Shown here in pieces: positions 14,430 through 27,349 of a stretch of DNA of 64,000 nt. The DNA is from Marsupella aquatica. Lineage: Eukaryota > Marchantiophyta. The stretch covers positions 6,944,001-7,008,000 of the forward strand of contig OZ316892.1 in assembly GCA_973895155.1 (NCBI GenBank). Direction: 5' to 3'. The notes below the pieces were generated by a model. It ran no database searches, was not told the DNA's origin, and saw only the letters and a list, made by a program, of their open reading frames with translations. The position numbers were made by a program, and so were the translations under genes. Each line of letters starts with the position of its first letter. Positions within the stretch are counted from its first letter, which is position 1.

Positions 14430-15320
14430 ATGGCGTTGAGGGAACGGAGACTGGTAAGTACTTTTCGCTGCCGAGATGTTTGATGCGTTATAGAGGAGCA
14501 CTACTCGTTTCCAGCTGCTGCTTTTCTTCGGTTCGCATGGTCTAGCCCTCAGCTCCTATCTGACGGACCTTACGTAGAATTGTCGGTCGATTATCTGGAT
14601 TATTGTTACTCCTCGAAAATTAGGGTTTTGATAGATAGGGAGTTCTTATTTACGTCACTTCTGTAACCTCACATTCTAATGGACCCCTGCCATTGAAATA
14701 GGCGGGGATTACTGGGAAATCTACGTTAAGGAGATTGTCAGAATTTGAGATTTACGTTCTTCTCCTAGCAAGTTCATCGGTCTGGTTGTGGACTAGACAT
14801 TACTAGGGTCTGGGGCCAGTGGAGGAGGCTCTTCTCACTTTAGCAACGTTTCTGATTCAGATTGTAGAGAAGACCAAGAAAAATTAATTAATGGAATCCT
14901 AGAGAAGTAGGCATATACTAGAAGAGTCATGCTCTGACTTTACTATGGTGAAGAGACTGATTCTAAGTTTCGTTTTTCCTTTTCCCACAGAGTCATTTGC
15001 AGAATGGTTACCACAATGACATGCAGAGTGGTCTGCAAAATGGGGGGCCTGTCTGGGGCCAACAGAAGAGAGGAATTTTCAAACGGACAGTGGCTTGGGT
15101 GAATTCTAAGATCTACGTGTACAATGTAACGTTTGGACTTTATATGCTGGACTGGTGGGAACGGGTTCTTTTCAATGTTCTCGCCCTTTTACTACTGTGG
15201 TTTCTCTGCTACACGACTTCAGACTTCCTCATCCGTTCTTTTAAGGACCCAGAAAGTGCATTTCCGAGTTGGAATGAAGACACTTCGTTGAATTTGAGTC
15301 ATCGTGGCAAGCTCTCATAA
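14430..15320 (+). CDS. Small subunit of serine palmitoyltransferase (ssSPT)-like
   Basis: Small membrane activator of serine palmitoyltransferase, which makes long-chain bases for sphingolipids in the ER. Two exons join in phase 0. Exon 1 (14430-14453) encodes MALRERRL and ends at CTG|GTAAGT. Exon 2 starts at 14991 after TTTCCCACAG. The predicted protein is 117 residues. Its core, WVNSKIYVYNVTFGLYMLDWWE, is the hallmark of plant ssSPT: an amphipathic YNVTFGLYMLDWWER stretch followed by one hydrophobic helix (LFNVLALLLLWFLCYTTSDFLI). Plant family members are usually about 55-60 residues. This one has an extra Gln/Asn/Gly-rich N-terminus of about 35 residues and a Ser-rich C-terminal tail. If exon 1 were not used, translation could start at the in-frame ATG at 15021. 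Confidence 0.85.
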
Positions 15321-16316
15321 AATGGAAATATTCGTGACTGTCATCAAGCTCATTGAAAGGCTATTTTAACCGAGTATGTGAACTTTTTCGAGTCTGCATT
15401 ATTCCGACTAGTTCACGTCGGATTATTGTTCGTGAGTGCTAGAGGAGACAGACTTTTGAAGTAATGAGTAGTTAGGGGTCAATACTTTTCCACTGAATTA
15501 CAAGTAGGTACTTAGAATAATTTATCTCAGTCTTGCTAGAGGCTGCCAAAAAAATTCCGGTTGCTGTTTGGTTTGCATATGCCGCCTATGCCAGATCTCT
15601 TCATATTCCCCTCACGTCCTCAGGCAGTGGAAATAACTAGGGCAATCTAAAATCCATTAGCGATGTAACGTAAATCAATTCTGGGAAGTATACACTGGTA
15701 CCTGAGGCCATCACTCGAGTGTGAAAAGGCTACAAATTGAATGGGAAAGCTACGGGGAGATCTGGGTCGGTAGCCCAAGTTGAGTGGAAAGTAATATTGA
15801 AGGCACTTGGATTGCAGCTGGTTGATGTACATTCAACAGATATTGTAAGGTATTGAAGTGCTTGGAAAATTGTTCGAGGTAGATAGCCTAGGTAATGCTC
15901 AATTGGATGTTGAAGCAGCTGGCACTTGAATCATCAAGGAAGCTACAGCAGCTTGCTATGCTATAGTCAAGAGAAATGTTCGGACTTGCATGGGCCTTAA
16001 CTCAATCACAAGGTCGGGAAGGTTTCCCTTGAATTGAGTTGCTGACAAATCCATCTCGCATGCACTAGTGATCTGCACATCCGAGACTCATCCAGTTTGT
16101 CCAGTGCACATCTTCCTTAGACGAGGAACTGTATTCACCTAAGCCTTTTTTCAAGTAATCGCAAGCTTGGCTGGTCCTAAGTGGTCAATTTCACTTTCTG
16201 ATTGAATTGTTTCTCTGCTTACAGCCACTAATGGCAGATCCTCTTCAGGTAGAACTAGTTTCAGTTCGGATACCGAATGGAAGTGAAAGTTTTCGCCCGG
16301 TGGTTTAGGCACTGAC
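15321..16316. other. ssSPT 3' flank, no gene recognised
   Basis: Probably holds the ssSPT 3' UTR (+) and the downstream side of the alpha-mannosidase fragment (-). Short open stretches on the - strand, for example 15647-15832, do not resemble known proteins or continue the mannosidase match. Confidence 0.4.
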
Positions 16317-17519
16317 CTGGCAGCCTTGAAAGAGAAGTCTGATGTCAATGTAGGCGGGTTTGGAGAGCTCCCTGTGTTCACCTTCCTGTCAGACAAGTCG
16401 AAGATTGCAAAGAGATGTCAGAAATAAGCACAAACCATAAAGTGTAACCAGTCAAACACATAAACTAAGATTCAGAATGCATTTGAACGAAAGGGTACAC
16501 ATATTTTGGTATCTCAGTAAATGTTGGAGTGACAACAAGTCGAAGACTACACTTGATTTTTCCGTCCCACCCCAGAAAGCGCGAACCAACAAAACGACGA
16601 GACTGACTTATTGAAAAGCTTGGCATCTGTATAAGGGATCCCTGTCCAACTGCTTTCAACCAAAGCTGTTCCGTTCGTAGGTATTGCCAGCCTGTTCTCG
16701 TGTGGTAATAAGGCTCGGTATCCGCCTTCCATCAACAGATCAATCAAATAACCTAGGAATGGGCAGCTTTGCTTGCAAATTAGCTTGAGCCCCGAGCCCA
16801 GCTACTTTGACTGTTTCAATTGTACAAAACTGATAGCTCGTCGTGCAAAATTCGTTCCTGTGCATGCCTCCTGCCAAAGCCCATGGTACACAACTATGCT
16901 GGCGCTTTTGCATTCTGGGCTTTTGTAGCACAATGTTTGCCAATGAAGCAGGTGTGGGCCGACATATTACCGTGCCATATCTCTTTTCACGGAATTAGAG
17001 TTATGGAGTAAAACCAGGCAGTCATGAAAGACAGAAAACAGTGCCTAAATTCACATCTGAACCACACTTTCTCATTTATGATAGGTCACTTTTACAGCTA
17101 ACATTCGTTTAAAACCCTCCCCCGAGTGCTGTGTAATTAAGACCAGCAGATGTATTCTTACCTCATATAGATGAGCCAAGCGTAACAGGACATCTCCATT
17201 CTCAGCCTCCTGGAATATTACGCTCAGATTAACAGAATGAGCGAGCCATATAGACTTCATGAATCGAAGATAATTCAACGTATGAACGATTCATAGTTAT
17301 GTTCCAATCTGAAGAGATGCGTAATCATTACTGCAGTGCAAACATTGCTGCCAGGTTTTAATTACTAGAAGCTTGGTCGAGCACTGCTGGAATCATGCAT
17401 GCAACGCACACCGAAGTGGCATCTTAAAGTTCAACCTCTAGAGTGACTAGCGTAACGTTGTCAGGCAAGGAGTAGCCCCGCTCGTGGGCTCCGGCCCCAA
17501 ACTCAGGAGCGCCAGGTTG
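16317..17519 (-). pseudogene. Alpha-mannosidase (GH38) C-terminal fragment
   Basis: Three exon-like blocks on the - strand match in order the C-terminal beta-domain of plant lysosomal or vacuolar alpha-mannosidases. The first, ending at 17436, reads RGYSLPDNVTLVTLE. The second, 17162-17209, reads EAENGDVLLRLAHLYE and lies between AG and GTAAGA. The third, 16317-16385, reads EGEHRELSKPAYIDIRLLFQ and lies between AG and GTCAGT. All junctions are phase 0. I could not find the glycosidase catalytic domain, which should lie upstream at higher coordinates. The space there is taken by an unrelated gene at 17954-19051. I therefore read this as a truncated gene copy. It may still be transcribed, since the three blocks carry no stop. 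Confidence 0.65.
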
Positions 17520-17953
17520 GTTCCACGCTGTGATTGGAACCTGCGGTTGAGGCCAAAAGCATGTGACAGTAATTTGAGTCCGTGGAGCAAATCCGCTCAA
17601 TCTGATTCGATTTCCGCATCTTTAACTGTTGTCGATCGATCTGCTATACATTTTTGGATGAAGCTTGAATTGTTTACAATGAAACATAATGAAACATTGC
17701 TAAGTAGAATTGATACAATGTTGGATGAGTCACTTGCCTTTGAGCAATATCGAAACAGAACAGTCTGATATATACGGGGATATATACCTTCCGAGCAAAA
17801 GCTCTAGGAAATTGAATCATGTTTGCCTGTGATTAGAAGCGTATAAAAGAAATTGTGTGCCTACATGAGGATGGCTATAGATCTTGCACATGAATCATGT
17901 TTGGGAATTGAATTCGACTCGAACTTCCAGACCGTTCATCTGCGGGCAACAGA

Positions 17954-19051
17954 CTAAATACTCGTTTCGATAACAACCTGCTGGTTGCCGTAATGGTCGA
18001 AACCAGACTCGTCGTGATAGCCGTTGGCGTAGAATTTCTGGCCTCCCATCGATCTTCGCCGCTGCAGTGCTGCGGATGCTGCCTCGTACTTGGCTTTCGA
18101 AGATGGCAAATACCGTCCCTCCGACTTCACTCAGTCCGTGACCAATCGAATCAGACAACATCATCATGAGAGAAAACTCTCGATATTGAAAAAGTGTGTC
18201 GGTTCCAGGGATCAAGAGCATGGACCACAACTCCGACTAGACGTAGTGAGGGACAATGCCTTGAATCAAAATTGATATGACATGAGGCTTTCCAATCTGG
18301 TGGCCAATGGATAGTCTGAGTGTGTAAGTACTCACAGTTATGCCCGGTCCTTCCGGAGGTGCATTGTCCAGCCAGCCATCTGCGCCTCGTGCCCTCGGTG
18401 CCGGCCCACGCTCGTCGTTAGAAGTCGGCTCCGTCGATGGCCTCTTGGCAAACTGCGATTCCGCCAACAAACGCCTGAACACGCAACGGTTGCTCCCAAG
18501 CCAAAATTCAACATCGATCACCCGCCACCAAGGCAAAGCAAAGCACGGAGCAGCAAGTGCGCAAAAGAATTCAATCGCACAATCTCGATTCCGTGTCACA
18601 CACCTAAAATGTAACTGATCCGAGAACTGATCGAGAGATTTTCGTGACCAATCCGCGAGCGAAGACAGGTCCTGGCCGTCGATTATTTCTGGACGAACGT
18701 AGGATGTTGAATTCTGAATCTTCGGGCATGCAAAGGGCCAGGATGGGAGCCAGACCTTCCTCCTTCCGGAGGCGTTGTGTAAGAAAAGAGGGGTTTCAGT
18801 GAAGTCTGAATAATAGCCAAACTATATATTGTGTCGCTCCGGTTTTTCCCACGTACCGTCCGACGAACGTTCTTTGCTTTGATACTACTAGGCTCTCTCC
18901 TGTGACGGAAGATGGGAATGCTAGCAGCTTTAGTCGAAAGAGGAAAAAAGGTTTTGTGAGTCAATTGGGTCAGTGCAAGAACAAAGTTCTGATTGTACAC
19001 TGCTCTCTTCTGCAGAATTGCAGATTCAATATCAGTTGATGGCAGATTCAT
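17954..19051 (-). CDS. Unknown 202-residue protein, four exons
   Basis: I do not recognise the family. Four - strand exons join with consistent phases: 18857-19051 (ATG at 19051, donor GTACGT), 18604-18713 (acceptor ATTCAG, donor GTGTGT), 18336-18474 (acceptor TTCAG, donor GTGAGT) and 17954-18118 (ending ATT TAG). The predicted protein is 202 residues. The N-terminus is Ser/Thr/Arg-rich with few acids after about residue 20 and could be an organelle transit peptide. The middle reads RPEIIDGQDLSSLADWSRKS. A linker rich in Pro, Arg and Gly follows, including PPEGPGIT. The end is basic then Gly/Tyr/His-rich (KFYANGYHDESGFDHYGN). No membrane helix or catalytic motif is visible. The model rests on frame continuity only. 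Confidence 0.5.
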
Positions 19052-22000
19052 AAACTAGTAGCTTATACAAATCAATTATCAGTAAATCTAATCGAATGTT
19101 GATGAATCGTTGATCCACGCTTGTTTCTGTCGACCTGAAATCTGGCTAAAGAGACTGGTCTTGGCTGGTTGGCTAGGTGAAGGGACCCAGTTAGAGCTTA
19201 CACACAGTAGAAGACCGATGTCTACCATTGTATTGCACTGTTAATGATCAGCTTCATCGATCAGGCTGTGCAATGAGTACCTGTAATCTGGCTGCGTTGC
19301 TCTGTGCTACAGCAAGTTTACCAAAGCTCATAAGTTTAGACTTGCGATTTCATCAATGGCTACAGCATTAAACAGGTACTTTTCGATCTAGTCTTTGATA
19401 GCTTAAATCGTGTTCAAACCCTTCGGGCGATAATTCATCTTGATCATCAATCTACTGCGAGACTTAATATGAGGTATGAGCTGCCTCTGACATCGCCACC
19501 CTTAGAACTGCGGGCTAGAGAAACCGAAATAACGTCACTCAAGTCCTATGAAAACGTCATTTGGCCATGGCAGTCGACTTAACAGCAGTGACTTTTCAAA
19601 CAACTACCTGCCTTCCGAAAAATGGAACAGTCCTTCCAAATCAGAATGCACAACATTGAGCTCGGCTGTACAGTGGCCTTCTCATTACAAGGGATTAAGG
19701 CTCCGGCCCCAGAAGTACCAGGCAACCATTACTCGCTTTCATGGCTCGGCTAACGCTCTGTTGAAGTCTCCACTCAAATGGATTGAATATTTCCTCGTGT
19801 TCCAACGAGAGACGAGCTATGGCGGAAGGTAGAAAGAAGACTACATGCCTACGTAATTTTAATTCGACAACTGGGTTACAACTATTGCCTACTTACCTCG
19901 ACAACTGCTCGACAGAATTGGCCTATGAGGCGATTTGGACTCATAGGTCAATTGAGAGACACCTATAGATATCAATATGGTTACAATAACACAAATCCAT
20001 TGATTATAAATTTATGTCTTACTAGTCACAGTGTAGTTCTTTGCACATACACAGAGGTGAGTATATGCAAGCCATTTTCAGACACTCACCCTACCCCAAT
20101 TTCTGTTTTACACCGGCCCCACCCCTAACTTCAGTTTTGCACTAGCCCCACTCTCTAGAGACCTCACTCTGGACCATAGGTCTTGAAAATTAGATTCATA
20201 TCATGCTTATACAATTAGATATGTTAAGAGGTAACTTAGAGTTCGTTTACTTCATCGTAAGACTAAAATGCGTCATGGATTTTCAATGTGGGGACACGAT
20301 ACTATGCTTATCCGATCTAACACAAGCTAATGAAAGCTTTTCTTTTTCTCAAATAAAACTCTAATTTTTTTGTGTCCTAAACAAAATCTAAACAAAAAGA
20401 GCCTAAACTGAGGAGAGAGGATCCTGAGGTAAAACTCTCAGACTATAAATAGACTCCAATATTTTTTAGTAATTATTTTTTAGTAATTATTATTGATAGA
20501 GGGAGTACCAAATATTTTTCAGCATGTAATTGTATGATAAGTGACCAACTTCTCCCCATTGAGCCAAAGGGAAATCTGGTATCCTCTCTTGTTTTTCAAA
20601 TACTAAAGCTTTTCTTATTGAGACTGAGATTCTCCTTCCTTTCTATCAAAAATTTTCTGAATGTTGGATTTTTCCTCCCATAATTAGTTATCCGACTAGG
20701 TTATTTCCTAAGTGTTTGTAAAACACGGGAATTTATTCTAAGTTGGAACAATCTCCTAGCAAGTATCTTTGACTAATTTTTGACAATAGTGGGGTTATTG
20801 CAAGAGCAATCTAATAAATTTAATGCTTTTATCCTTTCCTTTTATTAAATATTTGGGATTTTTCAACTTTTCACTGATGAATTTCAGTTACTCCAATGGG
20901 TAGTACATCAAATTTTATCATTTTTAAACAAGTGTTCATTTTGGTAACATGTCATTAATTGAAGTCCCAGAATAAATATAGTTCCCATATTCTTGACGAG
21001 AAGTTCCTCTTCAGTTATATCACCTAAAAGGTGTTTTCCCAGTAGTTTTTTAGTGTACACCAGCGATCTGGTTCTGCCTCTTTATAAAAGTATTTTCTTC
21101 AAGGCGACAACCTCAAGATGAATTCCCGATTGGGATACCCCAAAAAGATGTGTAGAAATCTTAGTAGAAGAATACTATTCTGAATAGTTTACGCTGACAC
21201 AGATCTTGGTTTGGAGCGAAGCTTTGAAGAAGCTTGCGTTGGTGTGAGATACATGAAGACAAATAGAAGGCAACAAATGATATGCTCCTTTGAGACTTCA
21301 TTAATATGGATGCTATTCACTATATCACTAAAATGAATTTCGGTCTAGCGTGGATTGATTAGAATATTCAGGGTCTATATGTAGAACTTCTTGAGCCCCT
21401 ACAAAAGTGTCATAGATTTTTTTGCCTCTGTGTGGAAATTTCTATTGAAGATTTGAGTGAGCACTAGAGGCCTTTCACTTGATCCTCAAAGGGAATCACA
21501 GAGCTAAAATATTATCGGTTTCCTTCTCGTGCTAAAGTCACCCGAACTAAGTCAACCCATACCTAATAAAGCCCTTCACTCCTAGTTTACTAGGGCGTGT
21601 CAAAGCAGAGCCATAACTGAGAGCCATAACTGAGTTACAGCCAATGATATAAAAAGCTTTTATGGCCAGGACAAAACCATTACGGGCTGCCTAAATATGC
21701 ACAGGGTAAGGGTAGTCCGTCCATAAACTTTCAGCCATAAGACCTAGCTCACTGCAGTGGTGTGACACACCCTACTGGCCCTCCTTGAATTGGCCTATAA
21801 CTTTTAAGACAGTTGTGTTTCTAATCAATTTCCAGTTCTCCAAGACAGCATTGAAAGTACAAAAGCTCTACCAGAAATGATAGGAGAACCCAAGCATTCT
21901 ATTCAAATCATGGACAGATTTGTAAAGTGGCATGATACTCAACATGTAACTTGTATTGCTCCTCCATTTATTATCTATTTTTCGTCAACATTCTTGCCTA

Positions 22001-24391
22001 TGAGATTGTCCATTCACACCTGACAGTGTGACACAGTACATGTGCATCTCGAGTGTGAGATCAATTAATCTCAGAGTGATCAATTAAGAATACTGGTTGT
22101 TGTGTCTGATCCAGAGAATTTGCCACAGAGGAGAGGAGAGGAGAGGAGAGGAGAGGAGAGGAGACTGTCTGGGTTGAACTTCAGATAAATTACCGGGCTA
22201 CGGAGGATTGCAGCCAGGAATGCTGTTGCCGTGAGGCTCGATTAGTGCCCTGCGGGGGCTGGGCATGCTGGTAAGTACGTGATGGACTCCTCCTACTCGC
22301 AGCGAATGCTCCCGCATACATCATAGAGCTCTCCAATCTCACAATCCACCCCCCCGTCCACACCTCACCAACCACTCACTTGATCTCCCATTTTTCATCT
22401 ATGCATAATTATATCAATTGTCCACTCTCCAGGCTCCTACATTATTGATCCATGCTCCGAATCCAAGCCAGCCGGTGCACCACATTGTGAATCACTATCT
22501 TCCACTCGATCCTCAAAGTGGTTTGCAATTCTTCAAACTGAGCATTGCTGAATCTTGGGCTGTACCTAAGGAGCTATATACCACTTCGTTGGATACCCAC
22601 ATTTGCAACGTCCGGTGATCAGTACTTCTATCCCACGGAGTAGCGAGCTAAATGTGCAGTTGAGGAGTGCCTAGGCTGGATGAAGGCTAATCAATTGAAA
22701 AGAACTCTTATATGAGTTTGGCTTAATTTTGTTTGCTGAAAGGAATCTGTGTCATACTGCTGGGATTGAGTGGTGTATAGTTGTCTAACTGCCAGGATGT
22801 GTTCGTGCACCGTGGGAGGAACATAACCGCTAGAAGCCAGCCCAGAATTTATAGCCTAAGTTTCAGCGGCTTCCCTCAATATCATATCATGGATGTGTCT
22901 CTTCAGGTGAAAGCCGTAAGTTGTGATCTAAGGGGATTCCTGGAGATGCGGTCAGTATGTCAGTACAAGTCTAAAGTACGGCTCTCTCTGATTAACGTTA
23001 TTGAGACAAATGTTGGAGTAATTTGGGTCTTCTAAAAGCTGTGAGCAAAGAGAGTTCTAACCCCGGTTCTATCAACACAAATTCCAGGGTTCAGCCAATG
23101 ATACAATGTAAGTCTTTAAGGTAAGCTGGACAAATCCTTATTGACTCAATAAGGTCTATAAGCCCTTTCAATCCCGTCACTGGGACCATCTTGTCTTTGG
23201 TGCATTACAACCCCTTAGTGGAACCAAATTGTACGTAGCAAGTAGGTCACTTCTTTGGAGAATTTAAGCAAGGGAAGCGAGCAGATTCATAGGTTTCAAC
23301 AATTGTTGGGCTCAGTAGATGTCATTTTTAGGTACAATGTAGACTGAGACCTCAGACACCCAATTATCCTGGACCAAAGTCTTGGAATGAATCTTCATCC
23401 GTTGCAGGCTCCATTGCTCATAATGTCCTGGACTTCAATCCCATTCAAATTGTAAGACAGATATGGCAGCAACTTGCGCGATGGACGGTGTAGCAACAAT
23501 TAGATTAATCAGACAATTCAAGGATTGGTGCTGAGCAGATATGTTACAGGATGAGCGGATAGTGAGAGCTTCAATTCACAGTGACATTTGCTTGAGATGG
23601 AATTAAAGTTTCTGATCAACTTTAAGCACTATGCGTACCATGATTTGAGGAATATGTGGGATGTGCACAGTTACAAGTACCGATGTATGGGGGTTCATGG
23701 GGATCCAATCTAATTGTGCGCTATTCCCATCGCCACCCTGTTTTCAGTGTTTGATACAATTTTGGCTGAAACCCATGGCATCTCGAACATCAGAAGCTGA
23801 AAGTCTTCAAACAAGCACAGTTGTTTGTCATTCCAAGACATGCCTACTTGTTTGAGGTTTAGAGTTCTTTGTCCTGTGTTTCTTGAAAATTATCTGCCTT
23901 CTTTGCACAATTAGAGTCACTTGAAGGGGCACTCAGGAGACCAAAACTACTCTCTCAATTTGGATGGTGATCGAATTAAATCCGTTGCACCCATATACAA
24001 CAAGAAGAAAGTTCCCTTTAATCATGATAGAATGGTAGAAGAAACTCCATATGCATCCACACATTTGCTTTTATGTTTAGGAAGACAATTGCTTTTCCCC
24101 AGGCTCCAAGCTCTATTAGGAAAAATCCCGTTGGGAAGGAAATGAAGTTTGCATATCACAAACTCTGATTAGAGCAATAAGGTTTCACATCACCAAGCTG
24201 GGTTTTTTTATCTGATTCGTGTGAGAAAATTCACATCTGAAGTGGCTTTGGTGCAGAAAAGATTGAACAACCAGACCAGACCAGTTTGGGAGTTTGTTTC
24301 ATCTTTTCAAACTGTAGGTGAACATATGGTATACTGAAGCTAGGATGTTAATGATCAAAATCTAATAGTGGCAACATCATCAGAATGCCAA
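19052..24391. other. Long intergenic stretch, no confident gene
   Basis: More than 5 kb without a gene I can support. One stop-free + strand run at about 19398-19580 looks protein-like, but I found no family and no convincing splice partners. A short tandem of TATTTTTTAGTAATTA occurs near 20460, and a (GAGAG)n microsatellite at 22127. The rest is AT-rich with scattered stops. Confidence 0.4.
22127..22164. repeat. (GAGAG)n pentanucleotide microsatellite
   Basis: About seven uninterrupted GAGAG/GAGGA units ahead of ACTGTCTGG. Confidence 0.95.
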
Positions 24392-27349
24392 TCATTGGCG
24401 TGCCCGTTCAATGGGATTTTGGAGATACTGCAATGAAATCAAAATAGCCTCCTGAATCACCACATCAACGAATACCAAGAAAGGTTCAGTACTTGTACAG
24501 TGTCAAAATATTCTTATTCTTAGTGGACCTGCACATTGCCTTGTTTTACGATAAAGGCAATACCATCCTGCTCAGCTGAAATTAGAGGGCATGGTAGCTG
24601 AATGGCTGGTAGGACATAAGTTTGGGCAGGAAACCTGTTCATACCTCAGTGCGAATGGTTCTGCTTCCTTGTGCTGGACAAGTATTAAGATACCGATCAA
24701 ACAGGTAACCAACTTCATCAACCTGCATAAATTCCCCATCCCGATGATTTCAAAACATCTCAAAACAAAGCTTCATTTTCCAACAAGCTCTGGATTGCGA
24801 TGGGACAAGAGACATTGTACACAGGCCAAGCACCTAACGGGTGGAAAACATGAATGGAATCAGAACGCATAAAAATCATGCTCAACTAAGGGGCCGCATC
24901 AATGTCTCACCTCTATATTTGTGTCCTGTTTAAGACTCCATTCCAATCCAGTCACACCTCCGAAGACAACAAGCAGATGCCTGTTCCAAATTAAAAAGCT
25001 CAGATACCAATCCACCAGAATTACAAAGACCAGTGTCAAGAAATGTATTTCACATGCTAGTTTCAAAATTTGACTTCCTCAAGCTGAACTTCTTACTTGA
25101 AAGGTGGTATGACAAAATCAGCAGAGTTGGGCTTCTCTCCATGCTCTGAAGTCCCAATGCTGTAATCATATCCGTCCTGTTCATCAGATTTAGTTATATT
25201 GTCGCTGTCTACTGATGAGGTCATCTCGAAGACGGTTATAGACTCCATTGTCCATCGGCTAATCAGATTGAATCAAAAGACCTTCAATGAAAAGACCACC
25301 AGATCACAGAACTATTCGAAGGGCAGTGGACATGATCATAATTGTCACGGAACTTCGGAAGTTAGAAATGGTAAATTCTTGTACCTTGAAAGGGCAATCT
25401 GTGAAAATTGCACTGAAAGAAGGTGCAAGACGAACTGAGTAGCCCCAATACAACCCATCTTTCTCTCTAGGCTCTGATGGTGCCACTGCCTTTAATTTCT
25501 CTCCTGCATATTCAAGAGGCAGCTCGTCCTGAGCACAGAGCTTACGTCACATGAAACAGGAGTCTGATGCAGAACAACACAGAAAAAGGTTCCACTGCAA
25601 GTATTTGCAGCTGTGCACTTCATTACGGTGCCTTCAAAGTTGTAGAAACACGGATGCCAAATTCAATTCAAAGATTGGGTACTCTACCTGATCACACAAA
25701 CAATAACTAAAATCAATACCCATCTGCTTTAATTTCCGTCTGGTGGGTAAAAGAAGCTACATATACCTGAAAATTTGGCAAATTTGCGACTAGATCCCAT
25801 CTCTACTGTAACTCGCGTGCTCGGCTTCAGTTTCTCACCAATAATTACGTCCTACGGCATGCCAATGTTGCACAGAAAATGAGTACCTCGTATTATAGCA
25901 TGCGATTCACTACTCCCCTCACCAAAGTCAAAATGAATCACATCCTTGTTCTGTAACCGAAAATAATTATTATGAGACTATGAACTGAGAAATTAGATAT
26001 ACCATACAAAGGTGGACAAGGAACTTTCAAAGACCAAAGGATATTTCTCCGAAATAACCAAGCACACAATGCTTTCCTATTATTGGTGTCTAAGGATTTA
26101 AACAGAGTGTCTACTTGGCTTCTTCTAGTAAGGTGCGTCTTTGGACCTTGGCCAGTCCAACATTGACGTAAGAGCCCTCTCCATTTTCGATGCTCTTGTC
26201 AAGGACAACTCCTTCACGGTATGAAAGCCACTCATTTTTGCGAAGGTGGTGTGGAGAATCTAATGGTGGTAATATTCCCTGCATTGTCCCCCAAATCAAT
26301 CTCACATTAGCAAATCTTCGTAGTGACGCCATCATATCTCGCCTTAGAGTACACGACCAAATAAAGCCAATGGTTTTATGACATCTTTTTTCATTCCATT
26401 TCAAGCCTTCTTCCAGTTTAAAGATAAGCTGTTTTACAGAAACGAATTCTCGTTTCAAAACAAGCAACGTTTCCTATCTAGCTTTTACATAACCTTCTGA
26501 ATGTTTCCAAAATCATACAGTTTTCACTGATTAGTGCACAGAGACTGACTCAGGAGAGGAGCAACCGATCCGATACCACAAAGCGAAGGCTCGTATGCAT
26601 TGGGAAGAGTGCACGACGCAAATATTGAGGAGTCTCAAGGTACTGCAGAACCCTTGCCATGAAGACTCCCCCAGTGTCATCAGCACAGTCACTCCAACGC
26701 CTGGCCTTGGCTGAGGCCTTTGCAGCTGAGACATTGTCATCATACACAACCAACTGTACGAAGGAAATTGAGGGGTTTAGGGTTTAGAAGTGCGAAAATT
26801 CCTTATCCAACCAAATGGTCCGAAACATTTCTAGCTAAAGCAATGAATCACACATAGTCGGCCCAAACGTTTTACACAACAATTAGAGCACTGAACGGTT
26901 TACGGTTTACGGTGTAGGGTTTTGCTGTAATTTCAAAAACATAGCTCTTCCGACAGACCTCATCGATTCGGAAAATTACTGCTGCTCTTGCTATCTGTCC
27001 TGCCAGCTGAATTCGTTTGACGGCACCTGCATGCAACGCCGTGAGCATAACTTGAGAGAACATCGAAATTCCAGGTCAATTGAGATGGAATCCAGTTAAC
27101 CTCTTGTTGTCCAGCAATTTCAGGCAATTCTAAATCAATTCAGCCGTCAGGAAGAGCATCCATACAATAAAAATGCAATTCTATCCATGCAATTATTTGG
27201 GGTTTAGCAAGGGGGAAACGCACCAAGGTGGCAAGCTCCAGCGACATCGTGTTGTCGACGACAGAGCCGGCAACGGCCATGCTGACAGTGTAGCCCCTCC
27301 CAACCGGCTTGGATCCGTTCGAGCCATTCTTCTCTGCTGTCTTCGGCAT
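24392..27349 (-). CDS. SPOUT-fold RNA methyltransferase, SPOUT1/C9orf114 family
   Basis: Putative SAM-dependent RNA methyltransferase of the SPOUT (trefoil-knot) superfamily, related to human SPOUT1/CENP-32. Ten exons join without a stop into 324 residues: 27224-27349 (ATG at 27349), 26959-27006, 26577-26753, 26147-26278, 25767-25851, 25385-25503, 25097-25176, 24911-24980, 24645-24722 and 24392-24451. Conserved blocks appear in family order: VAGSVVDNTMSLEL, LAGQIARAAVIFRIDE, VLQYLETPQYLRR, LPPLDSPHHLRK, YREGVVLD, EPREKDGLYWGYSVRLA, HLLVVFGGVTGLEWSL, LNTCPAQGSRTIRTEE and AILISLQYL. The last four form the knotted SAM-binding core. Two donors are weak (GTCTGT after exon 2, GTCCAA after exon 4), but the joined protein aligns with the family without gaps. 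The long lysine-rich N-terminal extension of animal members is absent. Confidence 0.92.
26772..26787 (-). promoter_or_regulatory. Telo-box-like repeat in an intron of the SPOUT gene
   Basis: GGGTTTAGGGTTTAG on +, that is CTAAACCCTAAACCC in gene sense, lies in the second intron. A degenerate relative at about 26894-26925 repeats GGTTTAC. Telo boxes are common plant regulatory sites near genes of the translation machinery. A role here is inference. Confidence 0.45.

Noticed and set aside
16465-16747. Protein-like - strand stretch (MIDLLMEGGYRALLPHENRL)
   Set aside because: It lies in the intron between two alpha-mannosidase blocks, does not match that family and has two competing frames.
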